Below, in pieces: positions 10,301-24,165 of a stretch of 64,000 nucleotides of DNA (its first letter is position 1; each line of letters opens with the position of its first letter). The stretch is from Hyaloperonospora brassicae. Lineage: Eukaryota > Oomycota > Peronosporomycetes > Peronosporales > Peronosporaceae. A program made the translations under genes and the position numbers. The notes beneath the pieces are model-generated. The model had not been told where the DNA came from. It did no database searches and saw nothing but the letters and a program-made list of their open reading frames with translations. The DNA lies in assembly GCA_947650285.1 (NCBI GenBank), contig CANTFL010001429.1, positions 708,293 through 772,292 on the forward strand, read 5' to 3'.

Positions 10301-13300
10301 CATATACTATTACGACACATGAACATGCCGATGGCTACTGCATCGCATTAGCATATTACATGTCATTGATGGTAATCTGGGACAGTGATAAAATAACCTT
10401 TATCTGTAATCTTACCAATATCTGCATTGATGAGCACATGTGGGGGAGCATTACCGCTGCAAAAATACTAGGCACTGATCCACTTATTTATTGATACAGG
10501 CCTATAGATATCTAAGCACACGACTAATCGCTGCTGGATGCGGTAATTTAGTTCTAAGTAGATGGTAAATCATATTTGACGTTTGTATTTGCTATCGCTA
10601 ATGCAAGACAATAAAGCGTGATTTACCAAGTAATAGTTCGATATGCGTTGCATTTCTACGTTTTCTTTATACTTTCCGTGTTCGTTTTGTAGAATTCACT
10701 TCCTTTTTACTTACAGTGTAGCAGATCTACCAAAGTTAAATTATGGCGGAAAGCCTTGATAATATAAACCAATTAGTGCGTAAAACGAGCAACAACTTAA
10801 CGATTCAACCTGTCGAAGGGCTTACGACTTAACTATCTAACTAGCGCTTAGAGCAACGACTTAATGGTTCTACTAGATTAACAAGCTTATGGTCATGGCT
10901 CAAGTAAAAGACGATTTAGAAAATCAATTGGCACAAGGTGATCAAGAGTATATGACTTAGAAAGGACTCAACCTATTTTTATCAATGCGCCTTAACAAGG
11001 CGCGTACCCTCTATCAATCAACATGAAAGCTGATGTTAACTTCACTTTTGTGCTAAGATAAACCTTTTTAACTACTTAATTAAGAAAGGCACTGCTTTCT
11101 AATACTGTGAAACCCGAACCGTATTTCTTACGTCGCTGAAACGCCTCCGCAACTTTACTTAACACTACCTGGTGTACATGAGCGGAGCACAACAGGGTGC
11201 ACGCACCTAAAGCTTTGTTTTACCACCACATGTACTACAGTTGGATAGAATGTACGACATCGTTTATAGGCACGTGCATTTACTATGTTTGGTGTGACTA
11301 GATTATTTGTGTCAATCAAGCGTCGGTGCTTGATTACAATTGGCAGCACTTCGTGGTCCGTCCAACAACCACGGACATTCCATCTAACATGATCGTGGTG
11401 AAGTGAACGTTAGGATTACTTTCTTCCCATGTTAAACATTATCTCTAAATTTAGTGACATGGAATGGAATGTGACCGAAAGTATAAACTTAGACGTTGGC
11501 GGGCCGGCCATAATTGCATGTCTCTATATCGATTAGGATTCAAGGCACAAGCCTCGTTTTTCAAGTTCAAAAAACGACGAAACATGACAATTCGCAGTAG
11601 TTCTGGATTTTGCTATCACCATAGATCGAAAGTCAGATATCGGTTGTGTAAATGATGGCTTCGCAGATCATTTTGTTGATACAGATGCAAGCTCAGACTG
11701 CTGTGACTGGGTTTGACGTCCGTGCGTCGACACGATGGCTTGAAGGTAAAAAGCTTTATGCAATATATATTCGTAGTAGACTCTTCGTTGAGATGTGTCG
11801 TCTAGTTCAACTACTACAAGAGGTTTGTCGTAATACAAAAATATATATTTTGCATTTGCCGAGTCAAACGTAACTGAGCGTGCTAAAACTTGGTCCGTAG
11901 TGCTAAAGCTTCAGGACGTGTATGCGTTCGGGTCGTTGATTAATCCTTCATCCTTGGATCTTATATATTATAAAATTGCCGAGGAACGAGTCTGGGGATC
12001 GATTAGATACTAAAAAATAGGCAAAGAGGCGTGATGCGCATGTTTACGCGCTTTTCTACACTCCGAATTGCACCACTGACAGCCCGAAGAATGCGTAACC
12101 TTGTTTTAAATTCCAGGCAGAGACTCCTGGACATATGTTAAGATGCATCTATTCCCGCTGTAACTAGATAGACTTTACCAAGCGATCGCAGAGGTATAAG
12201 AGAAAGGCTTCAGTGTAGAGTAGTATCATGTCAAATTATATTTATATCGTCATTTTAGTCGACAGAACGGTAGAGAGAAAACCAACGGACTTCTCCGACG
12301 TGTTTAGTAAAAGATCTCGCTTTTCAGGATGCCAATAATTGCAGATTTTCAATCATTTTTGAATCAGGGACGTACGCCTATATGTATTAACCCAAACCAG
12401 TAAAGTGTGCGAGAGTACGTAAATAACTTTGTCGGCATAAAGGCCACGATTGACGGATCTAGCGATGTTAGAGATTTTACAACTCTATAACGGCCAATGC
12501 TGATGCAGAATATAAAAAATTGCAGGACTTTTAAAGTATACATCAAAAATGATACAGTATCTGTATGTTGGTGACATTTTCAATGATAGATACCCCCATC
12601 GCCAGAAAGTTCGAGGAGACAAAAGATGCAAAACATCGATATCTAATGGAATAAAGAGATTGTTGCAATCCTATTCAAATACAGGTGATACATGGTTATA
12701 GGATCAAGTTTGTTGAGCACGAGAACTTTCATACGAGTTGGACAATGCACCTTCCAGCAGGTGCATTAGTAATCTGGAGTAATCGTAACTGGATATTTGC
12801 GACATTTTGGAGAAAGGATAGTACGATGATTATTCCTCGTATTGGATTTGGATCACAAGTATGATAACGTCCTTGGTCTACCTCGGCTCAGTGTTACGAG
12901 CCATGACTCAAATAGCAGCATTGATACGTGGAGATGAAAGCCACATTTTGATCACATAATTCAATATGATCGTCTTAAAGGGACCAAAAGCGTATGAATG
13001 ATCTCTAATTTATGCGCAATGACCCCTCTTGTCGTTGTGCAACAGCTTGAAACTTCAGAATAACCTACTACTACAGCTTAAAACAAGCTATTAGCAGGTG
13101 TGTTGAAACAGAGACAACGACGTAGGTTCAGCACGCAAATGAGTCGAGTGTTTCGGGTATGAAAAATGCATAGCAGACAGCATTGAATGTAGAGCACAAA
13201 TGTTGACCAGAAGCGGCAACGCGGTAATCTTAAATCGACTGGACAGTCGCTAGTACAGTACCCATATGCAGATTCCTTACCGCAGCTACATAAAAAAGAG

Positions 13301-14233
13301 GGGATAATTTTACACGTGCTAATTAGAATGTAGCCAAGGAAATAATACGAAGGGGTGCTTCGCCACAAGTATGAGTAGATATATTTCCAGGCCTTTCCGA
13401 GAAATTATATTTGTAAGCTTATAATGAATTAATTAAAGGCGCTTATACACTCGATCTTATAGCGCCTCCTAATCTGACTTCGAAAATAACAAGTTGTCCC
13501 GCGCTTATATTTATAAGTCGATTTTATGGTACGTGCAGCTACAAGGTAAAACAGAGATGCGTAATCGTCGCCGATGACGAGTATGTTGCAAAGATTAGGA
13601 CCCAGCAAAATTTGCTTAGAGAAAACGGACGCTCAACATCTTACGTACATACTGTATTGTCCTTAAAGAGAAGCTTAAAAAACAGTGATGTTTGCTAAAT
13701 CGTGAAAATCTCTGAAGTCAAGTTTTAATACAAAGACTCTATACAATTAGTATTTTAATTATCTTTCCATGTGGGATTTCTAAGGATACACAAATTTTCC
13801 ACGTAATTAATGTACGTTATGGCTCGAACTGCTTTGTATTGAGTAGTAGTCAATGCCTTATTAAGTAGTTAATAATGTCATTCATTGTGTACATCTTAGC
13901 AGGAAGTCATAATATAAATTCAGCCCCCCATATACCAACCCGACCTACTGTCATATCAAGTCGATAATGATACCGATACTGCCTGCAATCAATAAGTTGA
14001 ATGCTGTAGCAATAACAGAAAGGACGCCAACAATAAAAAGAAATTGTAGATAGTGTGTCAAGAGATCCCTTTTTTCTTCCAGGATTTGATATGTGGCTTC
14101 TATCGAACCATAAACGTGAGCAGGACATCCTGTTCTTGACTTATAGGTCACACAGGTATGGATTTGGGAAGGACTTTAATGATACAATGACTCATTGACG
14201 CCCCTTCCACATGTAACAGGTAAGCAACTAAAT
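7385..14233. other. gene-poor, AT-richer tract
   Basis: No open frame here is longer than about 170 codons, and none gives a protein I recognise. The first few hundred bases are the promoter side of the PFKFB gene and contain alternating purine-pyrimidine sequence with two GTATAC palindromes at about 7470-7510. From about 8 kb onward the base composition becomes AT-rich with scattered stops in all frames, as expected of decayed transposons. A small hydrophobic minus-strand frame at about 13951-14151 (66 codons, one or two membrane-like segments) sits next to the transposon at 14234. I do not recognise it. Confidence 0.6.
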
Positions 14234-14340
14234 GGCCACGACTAGGGGCACACCCTACTTTTGCTAGGGGCACAACCCTTCTTTTGCTACGGGCACACCC
14301 GCCCGCCTAAAATGAAAAAAAGAACTTCACATCTTATAGT
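14234..14340 (+). repeat. left terminal inverted repeat, with internal 23-bp expansion
   Basis: Compared with the right end, this arm contains an extra unit of about 23 bp. The sequence GGGCAC followed by CTTTTGCTA recurs, so three GGGCAC boxes occur here against two in the right arm. The outermost bases pair with 15214-15299. Confidence 0.8.
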
Positions 14341-14414
14341 GCAGAATATATGTAAAAACACGTAGTCACTTACTACTGCTCCCTATCTCCCTATCTGTTA
14401 CGGCAGGTCCACTC

Positions 14415-14820
14415 ATGGGCGAGATACTGTCAATCCATCTTGGCCAGGGAGGTATCCAAACAGCTAATACATGTTGGGATCTCTACTGTCTCGAACACGG
14501 TATTCAATTTACTGGCACGATGCCGACTGGCCATCAGCAGCAGCAACGACTCATTTGCGACATTTTTGCCGAGACAGGCACGGGCAAACTCGTACCGCGT
14601 GCAGTATTTGTGAACCTTGGGGCCATGGTCTGTGACGAGGTAAGTACCGGTGCATACCGCTGAATAACCCAACACGGGCAGATCATGTTGAATAAGAAGA
14701 TGCAGAAAACAACTACGCACGTGGTACATCAACATGCTATGGACCGTCGCTGAGTTTTTGACTGTTCCATAGGTCCCGCCCTTATTGCACTTGTGTTAGA
14801 CCTGTTGCCGACCCCACCTT
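14415..14820 (+). pseudogene. alpha-tubulin fragment (N-terminal part), decayed
   Basis: The frame from 14415 reads MGEILSIHLGQGGIQTANTC, then DLYCLEHGIQ, then ETGTGKLVPRAVFVNLG and DEVSTGAYR. This follows the conserved N-terminus of alpha-tubulin (normally MREIISIHxGQAGxQ..., with the GTP-binding region following) for about 80 residues. After a stop near 14663 and a frame change, EDAENNYARG (about 14696-14727) matches the tubulin segment EDAANNFARG. A further remnant reads LVLD near 14785. An intact alpha-tubulin has about 450 residues, so this copy is truncated, frameshifted and carries substitutions at normally invariant sites. It lies inside the transposon at 14234-15299. A later stretch at about 14985-15090 may also derive from tubulin, but that is uncertain. 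Confidence 0.85.
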
Positions 14821-15213
14821 ATTTATTTGATCTGGCGACGACGATAGCATACCCTTGGGTAGCCGCAAAACCGGTCAAGGTTGATTCCATTTAGTTACTG
14901 GAAGGAAAACTGGTACCAATGAGAGCGACAGGTGGAGATTGGAGCTGTTTAGCGACAGTTGTCCCTATCTCGGGCCTTCGTACGCCAATTTAGTAGTCCA
15001 GCTGGTGCGTATTATTATCCAGTGTTTTCTGTCGTGTTGTATGCTTTATGAGGGAATACAGACGCAATTGAGCGGCCAAGACAGGTTATTTTTCTTTGAA
15101 GTAGATAGAATTTCCCTCCTTAACCTCCAGATCCCTGATCCAAACAATTTCAGCAATTTGGTTGGGTGCTTTTACATACAATAGTACTGTACTGTACACG
15201 TACATTATTTTGT

Positions 15214-15299
15214 ACTATCAAATATGAAGTCCTTTTTATCATTTCTAGGCAGGCGGGTGTGACCCTAGCAAAAGTGGGATGTGCTCCTAGCCGTGGCCT
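15214..15299 (-). repeat. right terminal inverted repeat of the tubulin-carrying transposon
   Basis: Reverse-complement partner of 14234-14340, about 86 bp. It shares the GGCCACG terminus, the CTTTTGCTAGGG core and the CACACCCGCC box with the left arm. Confidence 0.8.
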
Positions 15300-15307
15300 A
15301 ACGAAAT

Positions 15308-18300
15308 AGCTGAAAAGAGTGAAAAATATCGCATCAGCTTACTTTGACGATGGATTGGTGCATCAATAGGCTATGCTTTTGCTGAAAGTATACAAGTGGA
15401 GCGACAAGTTTTTCCAGAAGGTTGGAAGGTGAAGGGTGAGCGTCCGTCACGTACTACATAAGAATTCGATGGATGTTACCAGCAGATTGTGAAGTTCCAG
15501 TATGGGAAAGTGGTGTTGATGTAAACAGACTGTGAAGTCTCAGAGGGAGGTTGCTGCGATACTCTGGGAGACGATGACACCACATAAATGTAGTAGGAAG
15601 GTAGATATTGAAATTATCTACCATTGGCGATTACAGGCTTATACACGTTTATTAATTTGGTATATGACGCCAGAGAATTTTGCAGTTTGCGAAGCGATGA
15701 TTTGATGGGCCATTGAATGGAGAAGAGAGCTCTGTCGTTTTTCGGTATATGATCGTATGATCATCCCAATCGCTTAGTGTATGACATGGAACTCTTGTAA
15801 TTTACAATTATGCACTGTATAAGGTTTGTGTCCATCTACCTTAGGCAATGATGTACGCACGTCCGTAAACTGTCACATATCTATCAAAGAATTCTATGAG
15901 ATTGTCGTTCTTCGCCGATTATATATTCTCCATAAAATATATACTGACATATATATTTGTGGCTGATGAGCTTTCTTGCATGCCATTGTTTCAGCCGGCT
16001 GAGCCTACCAACATTGTATAAGCTTACTATCGCATCGCTGATCAACATCTAATGTCGTCAAGTGTTGTACAACGACTTCAGACAGGCGTACGCACAAGAG
16101 AACTTAGTTTAGTTTCCGATGCATTCCCTTACAAATGCGTCTCGTCAAATAAAGGGAAGGTTTACAGCGTCGTTTTAGTCGTCATCAAACCAATACACAT
16201 TTTAAATGGAAATGACATATATATCTTCTACCTAGTGTATCTGGCACAATGTCACACTACCATCACTGTTAATTTGCTATCTCAATAAATAGTACTTGCC
16301 ACTACCAGTCATCTTCGAGGATGTATTGAGGTCTTACTTCAAGCAATATATCGATTCGGTCGAGCTTTCAGAGCCATCACATTTGCTACGTAGACCAGCT
16401 TCAGAATGAATCGACTTTCGTTATAGAAAACGCAATATAAAGCTTTTTTAATCTATTTGCACAGGATATGTCATGACGTGGAGTCGCTTTATAAGGCTAG
16501 TCTATTTGTTGTGTAGTCTCAAGCACCATGCGTAGTATCACGAACTGTAAGATTGTCGATTAATTATCTGTATATTGATAATGTGCTTCAGCTTCAAGCG
16601 TCTTGACGCATCGGGCTACTGTTACTTCTTCAACAATGCATCAGCTAAGCGCCGGATCTTCTATACCCATTCTTTTTGACACCATTATTATACAAGGGGT
16701 TAGCTCGATATGTTTCAAGAAGCTTCATCGGCCTGAGCTTTGAGTCGATTAGTTGGCAAGCAAGCTTAATTTATTCTTTCGCAGTATCTAGAAAGTCTTG
16801 GAATCCTCAAGATTGCTTCGTTTGGCTGCATTTTCACGCTTTTCATCCTATCGGACGAGTCAGATAGAATCTTCTTTATCAGGTAAGTGAGAACCGGCTT
16901 GCAATCTGAATCGACAATTTTTTCGGTGAAGATATTCGTTGCCGAAATCTTTGCTTCGTTTATACAAGCCAGTTGCATAGAAAATGATACGCAAATTGAT
17001 AGCCTTGTTGCTGGCGCTGATTGAAATATCAATGTAATTCCTAGCCTGCTCGTACCCTCCTTTTAACATACGTATTATATGCGATTGTAGTAATAATGGC
17101 GAGGTAGAAACAGATACATTATCGTTTTCGTCACATAGCTTAGCATTCAAATACTCGATCTTAAATATCTCACAAATGAGCTTGCGACTTTATACCGCCT
17201 ACTTTGGATCGATGCCATCGACACATCACGCCTTCTACACATTATGCAAAGCCGTGGATATATCTGCAAAAGACTTATTGGCCAAAATAGGCCGATTTAT
17301 GATTAATCTAAGAGCGTATGACCGGTGGTTTTAAGCACACGCATACAATTCTCGCTTGTGATGATATTTTGCATGACTCTAAAGGATACGTTACTTGTAA
17401 CTCGGGTGAAGGTGGGTGATTTACCTGTATATGGTTGCCACTCCAGCTGTACCCCAGAAAATCTCATTCTACATCATTTGGTGCAAATGATTCGGCCGCA
17501 AGTGGTTAAGGTCCGATTCGCTTGCTTCGTAGTGCTACTCGTCAACGCGAGCACATAGATCATTAGTTGCAACTCGATACGCTAGTATTCGTGGAATGCC
17601 TTAAGCGAGTCGCCAGCAACTCAAGACATTCATCGTCACGCGAGAAATTGGCCTGTTTTAAATTGCTTACGCCGTATATTAGTGCATATCTGGCCATGTT
17701 CTTTGCTCTCAGACTTAAGTATCAGGAATGTGTCTTTGATGATTTATCCGGATACATCGACTATAGGAATCAATTGAATATCTTTCTAGGCATCGATATG
17801 AATATTGAACCGTTATATAAAATTGGCATACACGACTCACACTTGTTTTGTTGTGTTAAATGAATCTTTTTCGTCCATGTGATAGTTACAGTAGTCTGTC
17901 TTGTTGCGATGTAGGTCGATCGTTGTGTGCCTCAAAAGCGAATGGAAGTCGACTCTTCTGTGGTATCATGTTGTTTGCCAAGCGTTGCAATGTGTAAAGC
18001 CCGTCTCTTCATTTACAGTTTTCTAAATTGCCACCTCTTCTTCCGATAACTTGCGTGCAAAGAGAATATTATAAACGTCGATCAAGTAGGTAAGGTTGCT
18101 GCTTGTAGTGATATGCGGCACTACACGTAGAATTATGATTCTATTTGGTAGAATTTATACCAGTAGTTTCGATATTGTGCCTGCCGCCATAGAGCAGTTT
18201 CTGTCGCCCGGTGATGGTTCGTTTAACTTTGTTTTCGTCGTCTAATGTAAGATTCTTTCTTATTTTGTTGTTAAGCTTGATCAAATTGTGGTTCTGTTCG

Positions 18301-21300
18301 TTGTCGGCTCTTTGCTTCGTACCGCTATCGACTTCCTACATTCTTTGCATATCCTTGCCATTTAAAAATTCATATATCTGCGAAACTGCGAATATCACTC
18401 GGTCTTAATCGTAGTAATCGATGTTGTTGTTGTGGCTTCGCAGCCTCCCTTTTATACGTCCGCGTACTCAGGTTTTACCGCTCAGTAGAACTTCCCTTGA
18501 GTCGCGCCATAATGCCTCAGTCCATTACCGCTTCGATGTGTGCCCTAATTTTATACTTTGCTTACACGACGAAGCTTGTGCGCAGGACAAGAAGCTTAAG
18601 CCGCGAAATTTGCGAAATAATGGCGTTTTCTTGACTTTCCTTTGGACTTGTATACGCGTGGGAGTATTTACGACGTCTCGTTATTGCATTTTCGCGATGC
18701 TCAATTTTAAACGAAAAAAGACGTTCTCGTATATCTTGAGTGGGGTTCACAAGAAGCAAATTGTCACGTTGTTTTCTTCAATCTTGACGCAGATCCTAGT
18801 GTTTGTGCATCTGGTAACTTGAAATTATAGGAATGCCGCATCAAAGTATCACCATCCTTTCTTCACGCCAAATAGCTTGCACAATAAGTAGATGTGTCTA
18901 GCTTAATCTGGCCCATCGTAAACGGGAAATACTGCGTCCATGCGACATGGACCTCCCCGTCATTCTTGAATACACGTTATATTAGTCTTTTCCATGTAAA
19001 GCAACATTTGTTCAGATGCTTGCCTCTATGTAGTAGTCCATGGCGCAAGGATCCGTAAAGTCGGCGTCGTCTCTTGACATTTCGGAAACCGCGTCAAATT
19101 GGTCAAAACGCGCAAGAGTGTATCCGCACATGTCGCGTACTTGAACTGATTAAAGTATCATTTGAGACCTTGATTGAATCATCTTGATCGAAGAAGCTTG
19201 TACTTGATCTCGTTGCCTGTATAAAATACGAGGCTTGGTCGAAAATAGTGGACTTGGTGAGGAGGTCCTGCATTTGTATTGTATTTATATCCATTCTTCA
19301 AATTTATCAGATTTGATAGGTAGACTAAAAAGTATGATGTGTACATATTTGAGTACTAAACCTCGGTTGTTACTGCACGATTAATACTTTCATTTGACTA
19401 CGCATTAATTATTTGCTACATCATTTGATAATAATCGTCAAATCGAAAATCACTTCCATTGGTTAATTAGGCAAAAACGCAAGTATACATGTCCTAGAAT
19501 ACGATAATCTACAATCCGATCTACATGTTCATAGAGAGGTAATTCGCTGTAGTTGGTGCGCTCGTGAAAGATGTGAAGTGAGCCAGCAGAGTGAATACAT
19601 CAACGTAAACAGGATATTTTAACGGACAGGTAGAACTTACGTTGCTGTCCACTAAAATCCTTGTGAGACCAGCCTTTCTCTTGAGCATGATGGAGACCCT
19701 TGTATGGCCGTCTCTTTGCTGTTAGATACCATAAGATCGTTTGACAAGCTGAGGCTTACTATGTGCCAATAAGATACGGAATGTTTGCGGTGAACCACAC
19801 GGACGCGGATCGTTCCTTATTGTGATATGTCATGCTCATTTCAGCTAAACCAAGTATCTAATGCTAGGTTGTTTCAGGAAAGGTAGAGAAAAAGCCTTAC
19901 ATCCAAAACCAATCACTCCAACATATATAGAGTCCAAAACTAAACAAAATGGGGACAAACCCTTTAGATGGTTACAACATATAATAGATTATCAGATTGC
20001 GTGATCCTGGAATAACGATATTCGACATAGTTTGTATCGTGTTCATCCGAACATGACCTAAAAGCTTATACGTCATCCAAGCAAGAAGTTGGCCATGACT
20101 AACATGAACCTCAACATCTCGTGGACAATATAAATTGTCCATCCCAGACGCGCTCAAAAATATCATCTTCGTATCACAGAATACATCAATACTCAACTCT
20201 GTTGTTTCAAACGACTCGCCATTAGTTAACAGCTGCATTGGTACGTTGCTAAGCCTTCGCTCGATTGGATTTGATTTGTGAGGCCTTTCTATCTATAAGA
20301 TGTTCTAGTGAGTCCGACGTGATTTAAAACGGCAGCCGCTTAATAAGCACTAATAAATAAGCCAACACCTATAAATGTAATTGCGTAGGATCTCAAGATG
20401 ACATTTTATGTAGGCTTATGTAGCCACTACAAAACTATAAGACAAGCAGAGACAGCGTCTCATATTTGCAACAACATTCTAGACTCTCATTCACCACAAA
20501 TATTATCAGGATCGTTTCTGCGACGCACTCGTTATTGTTTATGGTTGCATTGTGCTGTAATAGGACACCGTTTTGTCAAATTAAGGAATCAATACGACCT
20601 TAAGCTAATCGAGTTTCGTTTGGGATGTTGTAACAAAGCATATGCTCACATATCGTACAATGATATCTAAAATAGCAGTCATCTTCGCAGCCCGTAGCGT
20701 CGAGTTCCACGAGGTAAAAACAAGAAATTTGCTGTACTCGGCCTCGGTTACTCGACATTGCTAACAAAATTAAAAGGTCCAGGTGTCATTATGGCATTAT
20801 ACTTTGAAGCTAATTTACCATTGTAAGTGGTCTTAGGTTAACGGATATGTTCGTGCATGTACAGCGCCTCAAAAGCCTTGAAACGGACAGCTCTATTTAT
20901 GAATGATGAGAAGCTAGCAGCGATTAGCAAAACATGTGGAATGCCCACCACACCACCCTGTATCGCGTCGAGGATTACAAATCTTGCGGAATTTTCATCG
21001 TCTCGATTCCAGATAAGCAAACGGGCAATATATACATTAAACTAATTGAAGTGAAAAATGGATGCTGTAAATGTATAGTTCTGAATCCTAAGTCGGAAAG
21101 GACCTATTACTAATGACGTGTGAATTACGCACCGCACGTATGAGCTTAAATCGCATTGCACGTATATGTCAAAATCGACTGAGATATGGTTGCACATATC
21201 GATTAAGCACATTTCATTTGCCGTTTGTTAAAAAATGGTATTGCTACAAATAAAAATAAATAAAAATTGACATGTTTCAATAATTATTTTACAGCAAAAA

Positions 21301-21399
21301 TGAAGTCTTCCGATCGTCATCAAATTAAATGTGGGTCAAGAAATCATTGTTTTTAAATCATCATTGCCGTAAAGTTACGGGTCCGATGTTCGACCGTTT
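15308..21399. other. gene-poor AT-rich tract
   Basis: No recognisable gene. The longest open frames are about 130 codons or fewer and lack known motifs or convincing splice links. A minus-strand frame at 19972-20238 contains LLGHVRMNTIQTM, which weakly recalls the LGH motif of copia-type integrase zinc regions. It is too weak to call. The composition and stop density suggest old transposon debris. Confidence 0.5.
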
Positions 21400-24165
21400 T
21401 TAGCAAGGCAAATGGCCCATGTGAATCATTTGCTTAGCAAACGTGCTTCTCAGGACAAATTTGTATTCGACATCGGCGTTTGTAGTGCGCAAAGTCGTTG
21501 GTAGAAGAGTAGCATCGCAGGGGTCTGAGATTGACATCACCAATTCGGACAAGTCTTTGTTAAGCATACTAACAGACACATACATGTGGGTACAGCGACA
21601 TTTGTGGACTCACGACTGGCAGCGTCAGAGCTCTACGAAACACGAAAACAGCCGTGCACTAGCTTTGTCGCTTGTACCGTGTGCACGATTAGATAACAAC
21701 AGGAATAGCACTCTGAAGACGTCAAAGCCCATCAACAACTTTGACGTCGTCGTTGTGCTAGTCCTGCTAGCACTTGTTGGGTAGGGCCCACGATATTGAG
21801 TATCTCTTATAGAGCGTACGACACGCCTCGATACATACATTTAGCCCATATAACTACCAAAACGTGGTTGCTGCCTCAGATTCTGTCACTGAGTTGCAGC
21901 AGGTAGTCAGTAGCCTCAAAGGTGGTCAGTACGCCATGCAAGACCAAGAGTGTTGGACAGTAGAGTCATTCTACCTATCTACCGCACTGCTCCTTTTTAT
22001 GCATATAATCTGCGACCATTTGTCCCTTTGTATGCAAAACCGCTGCTCAACTTTTATCATTTTTTCTATCGTCAAGCCGTATCAAGATGAAAGCGATTAC
22101 GTCGTGTGTCTTTGTCAAGTGCGAGCGCCAACACTCACTACTTACCGTCAACCATCTAATTGCGACTTTACGAGCCACGAGGCGATCGAATTGAGCCCTG
22201 AACGTCATTGTGTAGTTTGTTTGCAGTATCACGGTCTGCACAAGAGTATGGCATAAGTGTACGGACAAAGAGGATTTGCCATGATAATGCTTTGTACCCT
22301 GTTGAATAGAGAGAGATGTAAGCCGTGAAGTCCTTCAGATCACTCTGGGGTGGTCTGCGAGTACAGTGACACTGTTTTAACTCCTTCGAGGACCCACTCC
22401 CCTCATCACACTATGATTTTGTTGGCCGGTAGGGCCTACTGCCCAACCAACTATCACACACTTAAGGTGCGGGCTGGCATTGGGTGGGTGGGTGCTCGTC
22501 TACACATTGGCCAATCTCCCGGCGCCTGTAATCGTAACCCCCCCCACCGTAGAAATTAATCCAGGTCCCTTCCGGTCCCAGTTTCAGTGCATAATCACTC
22601 GACCACTGGGGTCGGTCTACCCTGCCGGAATATAGGGAAGGAGCTATGTCACGCTACAGCTGTCTGCGCTTTCGCGGCCCGAGATACAAATGTGGCCAAA
22701 TACTTTCGCTCTCAGAGCGACAATTTGTCAGGGACGTTCCAAGATGTAGTAGCGACGATACGGAGTGACGATCTTTACACACTTTTCTTGCGACAATTGG
22801 GCTCGCTCAACGTTGGCTGTAACGACAAGACCAGCCCCCGCATATCCGGATTCTACGGTATGATACAGTTTGCGTGTAAAACGCTGTTAGGTCTCACATT
22901 GTCTGACTGTATCTCAACTGCTTCGCCCATGCTAGTTGAACAAAGTAGTGGAGTTGTAGCTTCTCAGTAACTTAGAGCCTAGACCTACGGTATCGTTCTT
23001 CAGCTACGACCGGCGTCTACTACTCGGCACGCCGTTGAGTAGACGTATGTTTTTGACATTTTTACCATCTTGTCTTCTACGTCTCATGCCATGGACGCGG
23101 ACTCCTCGATGGGAACGGTTTTGTGGATCTTCGGTGTCGTCATCCTGCACTAACATGGCACTTGGCACAATGCCACCTACTTGGGAAACGTTGGCTCCAC
23201 CCGCTTACTCAGCTGGCGTTAAGCTTTACATCGCCTTTGTAACCCACTTTTAGTCCATCCACCGAAACAATCGTTCCCAACCCGTGCGTGACCTTGATTC
23301 GCCAATCGAGCTCTTGTATAATGAGGACAGTCCAGGAATCGTCTCGCGCAGATTCTCGCGTCTACTCACCACTAGGTATGCTATCATCTCGTTCCTGTCA
23401 ATATCTTGCGTGTCATTCTAAGCGCTCAGTTTGAGTGCCACGTTCACAGCATGACGGTTACACCTCCACGCCCGCCATCTGACGTCACCCATATGCGCTA
23501 CAAAACAGGCCGTCTATGTGATCGACTGCTGTGCATAATCGAGAGCTGACAAGGGTGCGTCAAAACAGCTGCTCTGGAAGCCACGCAGGACCTGATTTCC
23601 ACAAGGGTGTGCTGGTAGACGAATGAATCTGTAGTAGCAAGTAAGGATCACGAATCGGCCGCCCGACCGCCTTGTTGTAGCTGCTCGTAAATTACTGTCG
23701 ACATCAGGTCGCTACATCGGTAGGAAGAAGCTACGCTATAGCGTCCGTACGCCCCTCCAGCAATTCCCAATGACTGAAGGAACGCACACACCTGTGAGCT
23801 ATTGCGAGAAAAAGGCTGGCGACTGGTTTTACCCACGCGACCAGTCTACTGGTGCGACTGTGTCTGCGGATCAGCTAAAGAGTGGCTGTCTTTCCCGCTT
23901 ACCCTGCCAATACTTCCTCGGTCATGCTCACGTTCCTACATCTTCATTGTGAAAAAAGCTCTGTTCTTTCCTGCTATCCTTCGCCCGTTTGGCTATTCTG
24001 CAATCGCTCGCTTGAGTGGACACGCAGGTGCGTCACCACACTACATTCGATCGCCCCCATCCCGGGACATTTGGCCACACAGCATTCCTCCCCACTTTGC
24101 AACTTTTTGGCCCGCCATCGTCCCGCACTTTGCCATTCGCTGACAAGCTCTTGACATTACTTCAA
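21400..24165. other. intermediate-GC tract upstream of the effector, no gene assigned
   Basis: GC content is higher here than to the left. Several open frames of 70-130 codons exist (for example 21864-22256 and 22587-22970 on the plus strand), but they neither join by splice sites nor show a family I recognise. They may be remnants of genes or of a transposon. The last 100 bp before the effector ATG includes pyrimidine-rich runs and CACTTTGCAACTTT, loosely like an oomycete initiator element. The match is not good enough to call a promoter. Confidence 0.45.

Larger units (their letters stand above)
14234..15299. mobile_element. non-autonomous TIR DNA transposon carrying an alpha-tubulin fragment (Pack-MULE-like)
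   Basis: The two ends are long inverted repeats. The left end (about 14234-14340) begins GGCCACGACTAGGGGCAC and the right end, read on the other strand (15299 to about 15214), begins AGGCCACGGCTAGGAGCAC. The similarity continues through CACACCCGCC and on to a shared ATAGT. Directly outside lie AACTAAAT (14226-14233) and AACGAAAT (15300-15307), an 8-bp direct repeat with one mismatch that fits a target-site duplication. No transposase is encoded. The interior holds a decayed alpha-tubulin segment. TIRs of about 100 bp plus captured host exon sequence are the hallmark of Pack-MULEs. An 8-bp duplication also fits the hAT superfamily, so the superfamily stays open. Confidence 0.8.

Noticed and set aside
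24016..24165. N-terminal extension of the effector frame
   Set aside because: The 50 extra residues are Pro/His-rich and would hide the signal peptide that begins at 24166.
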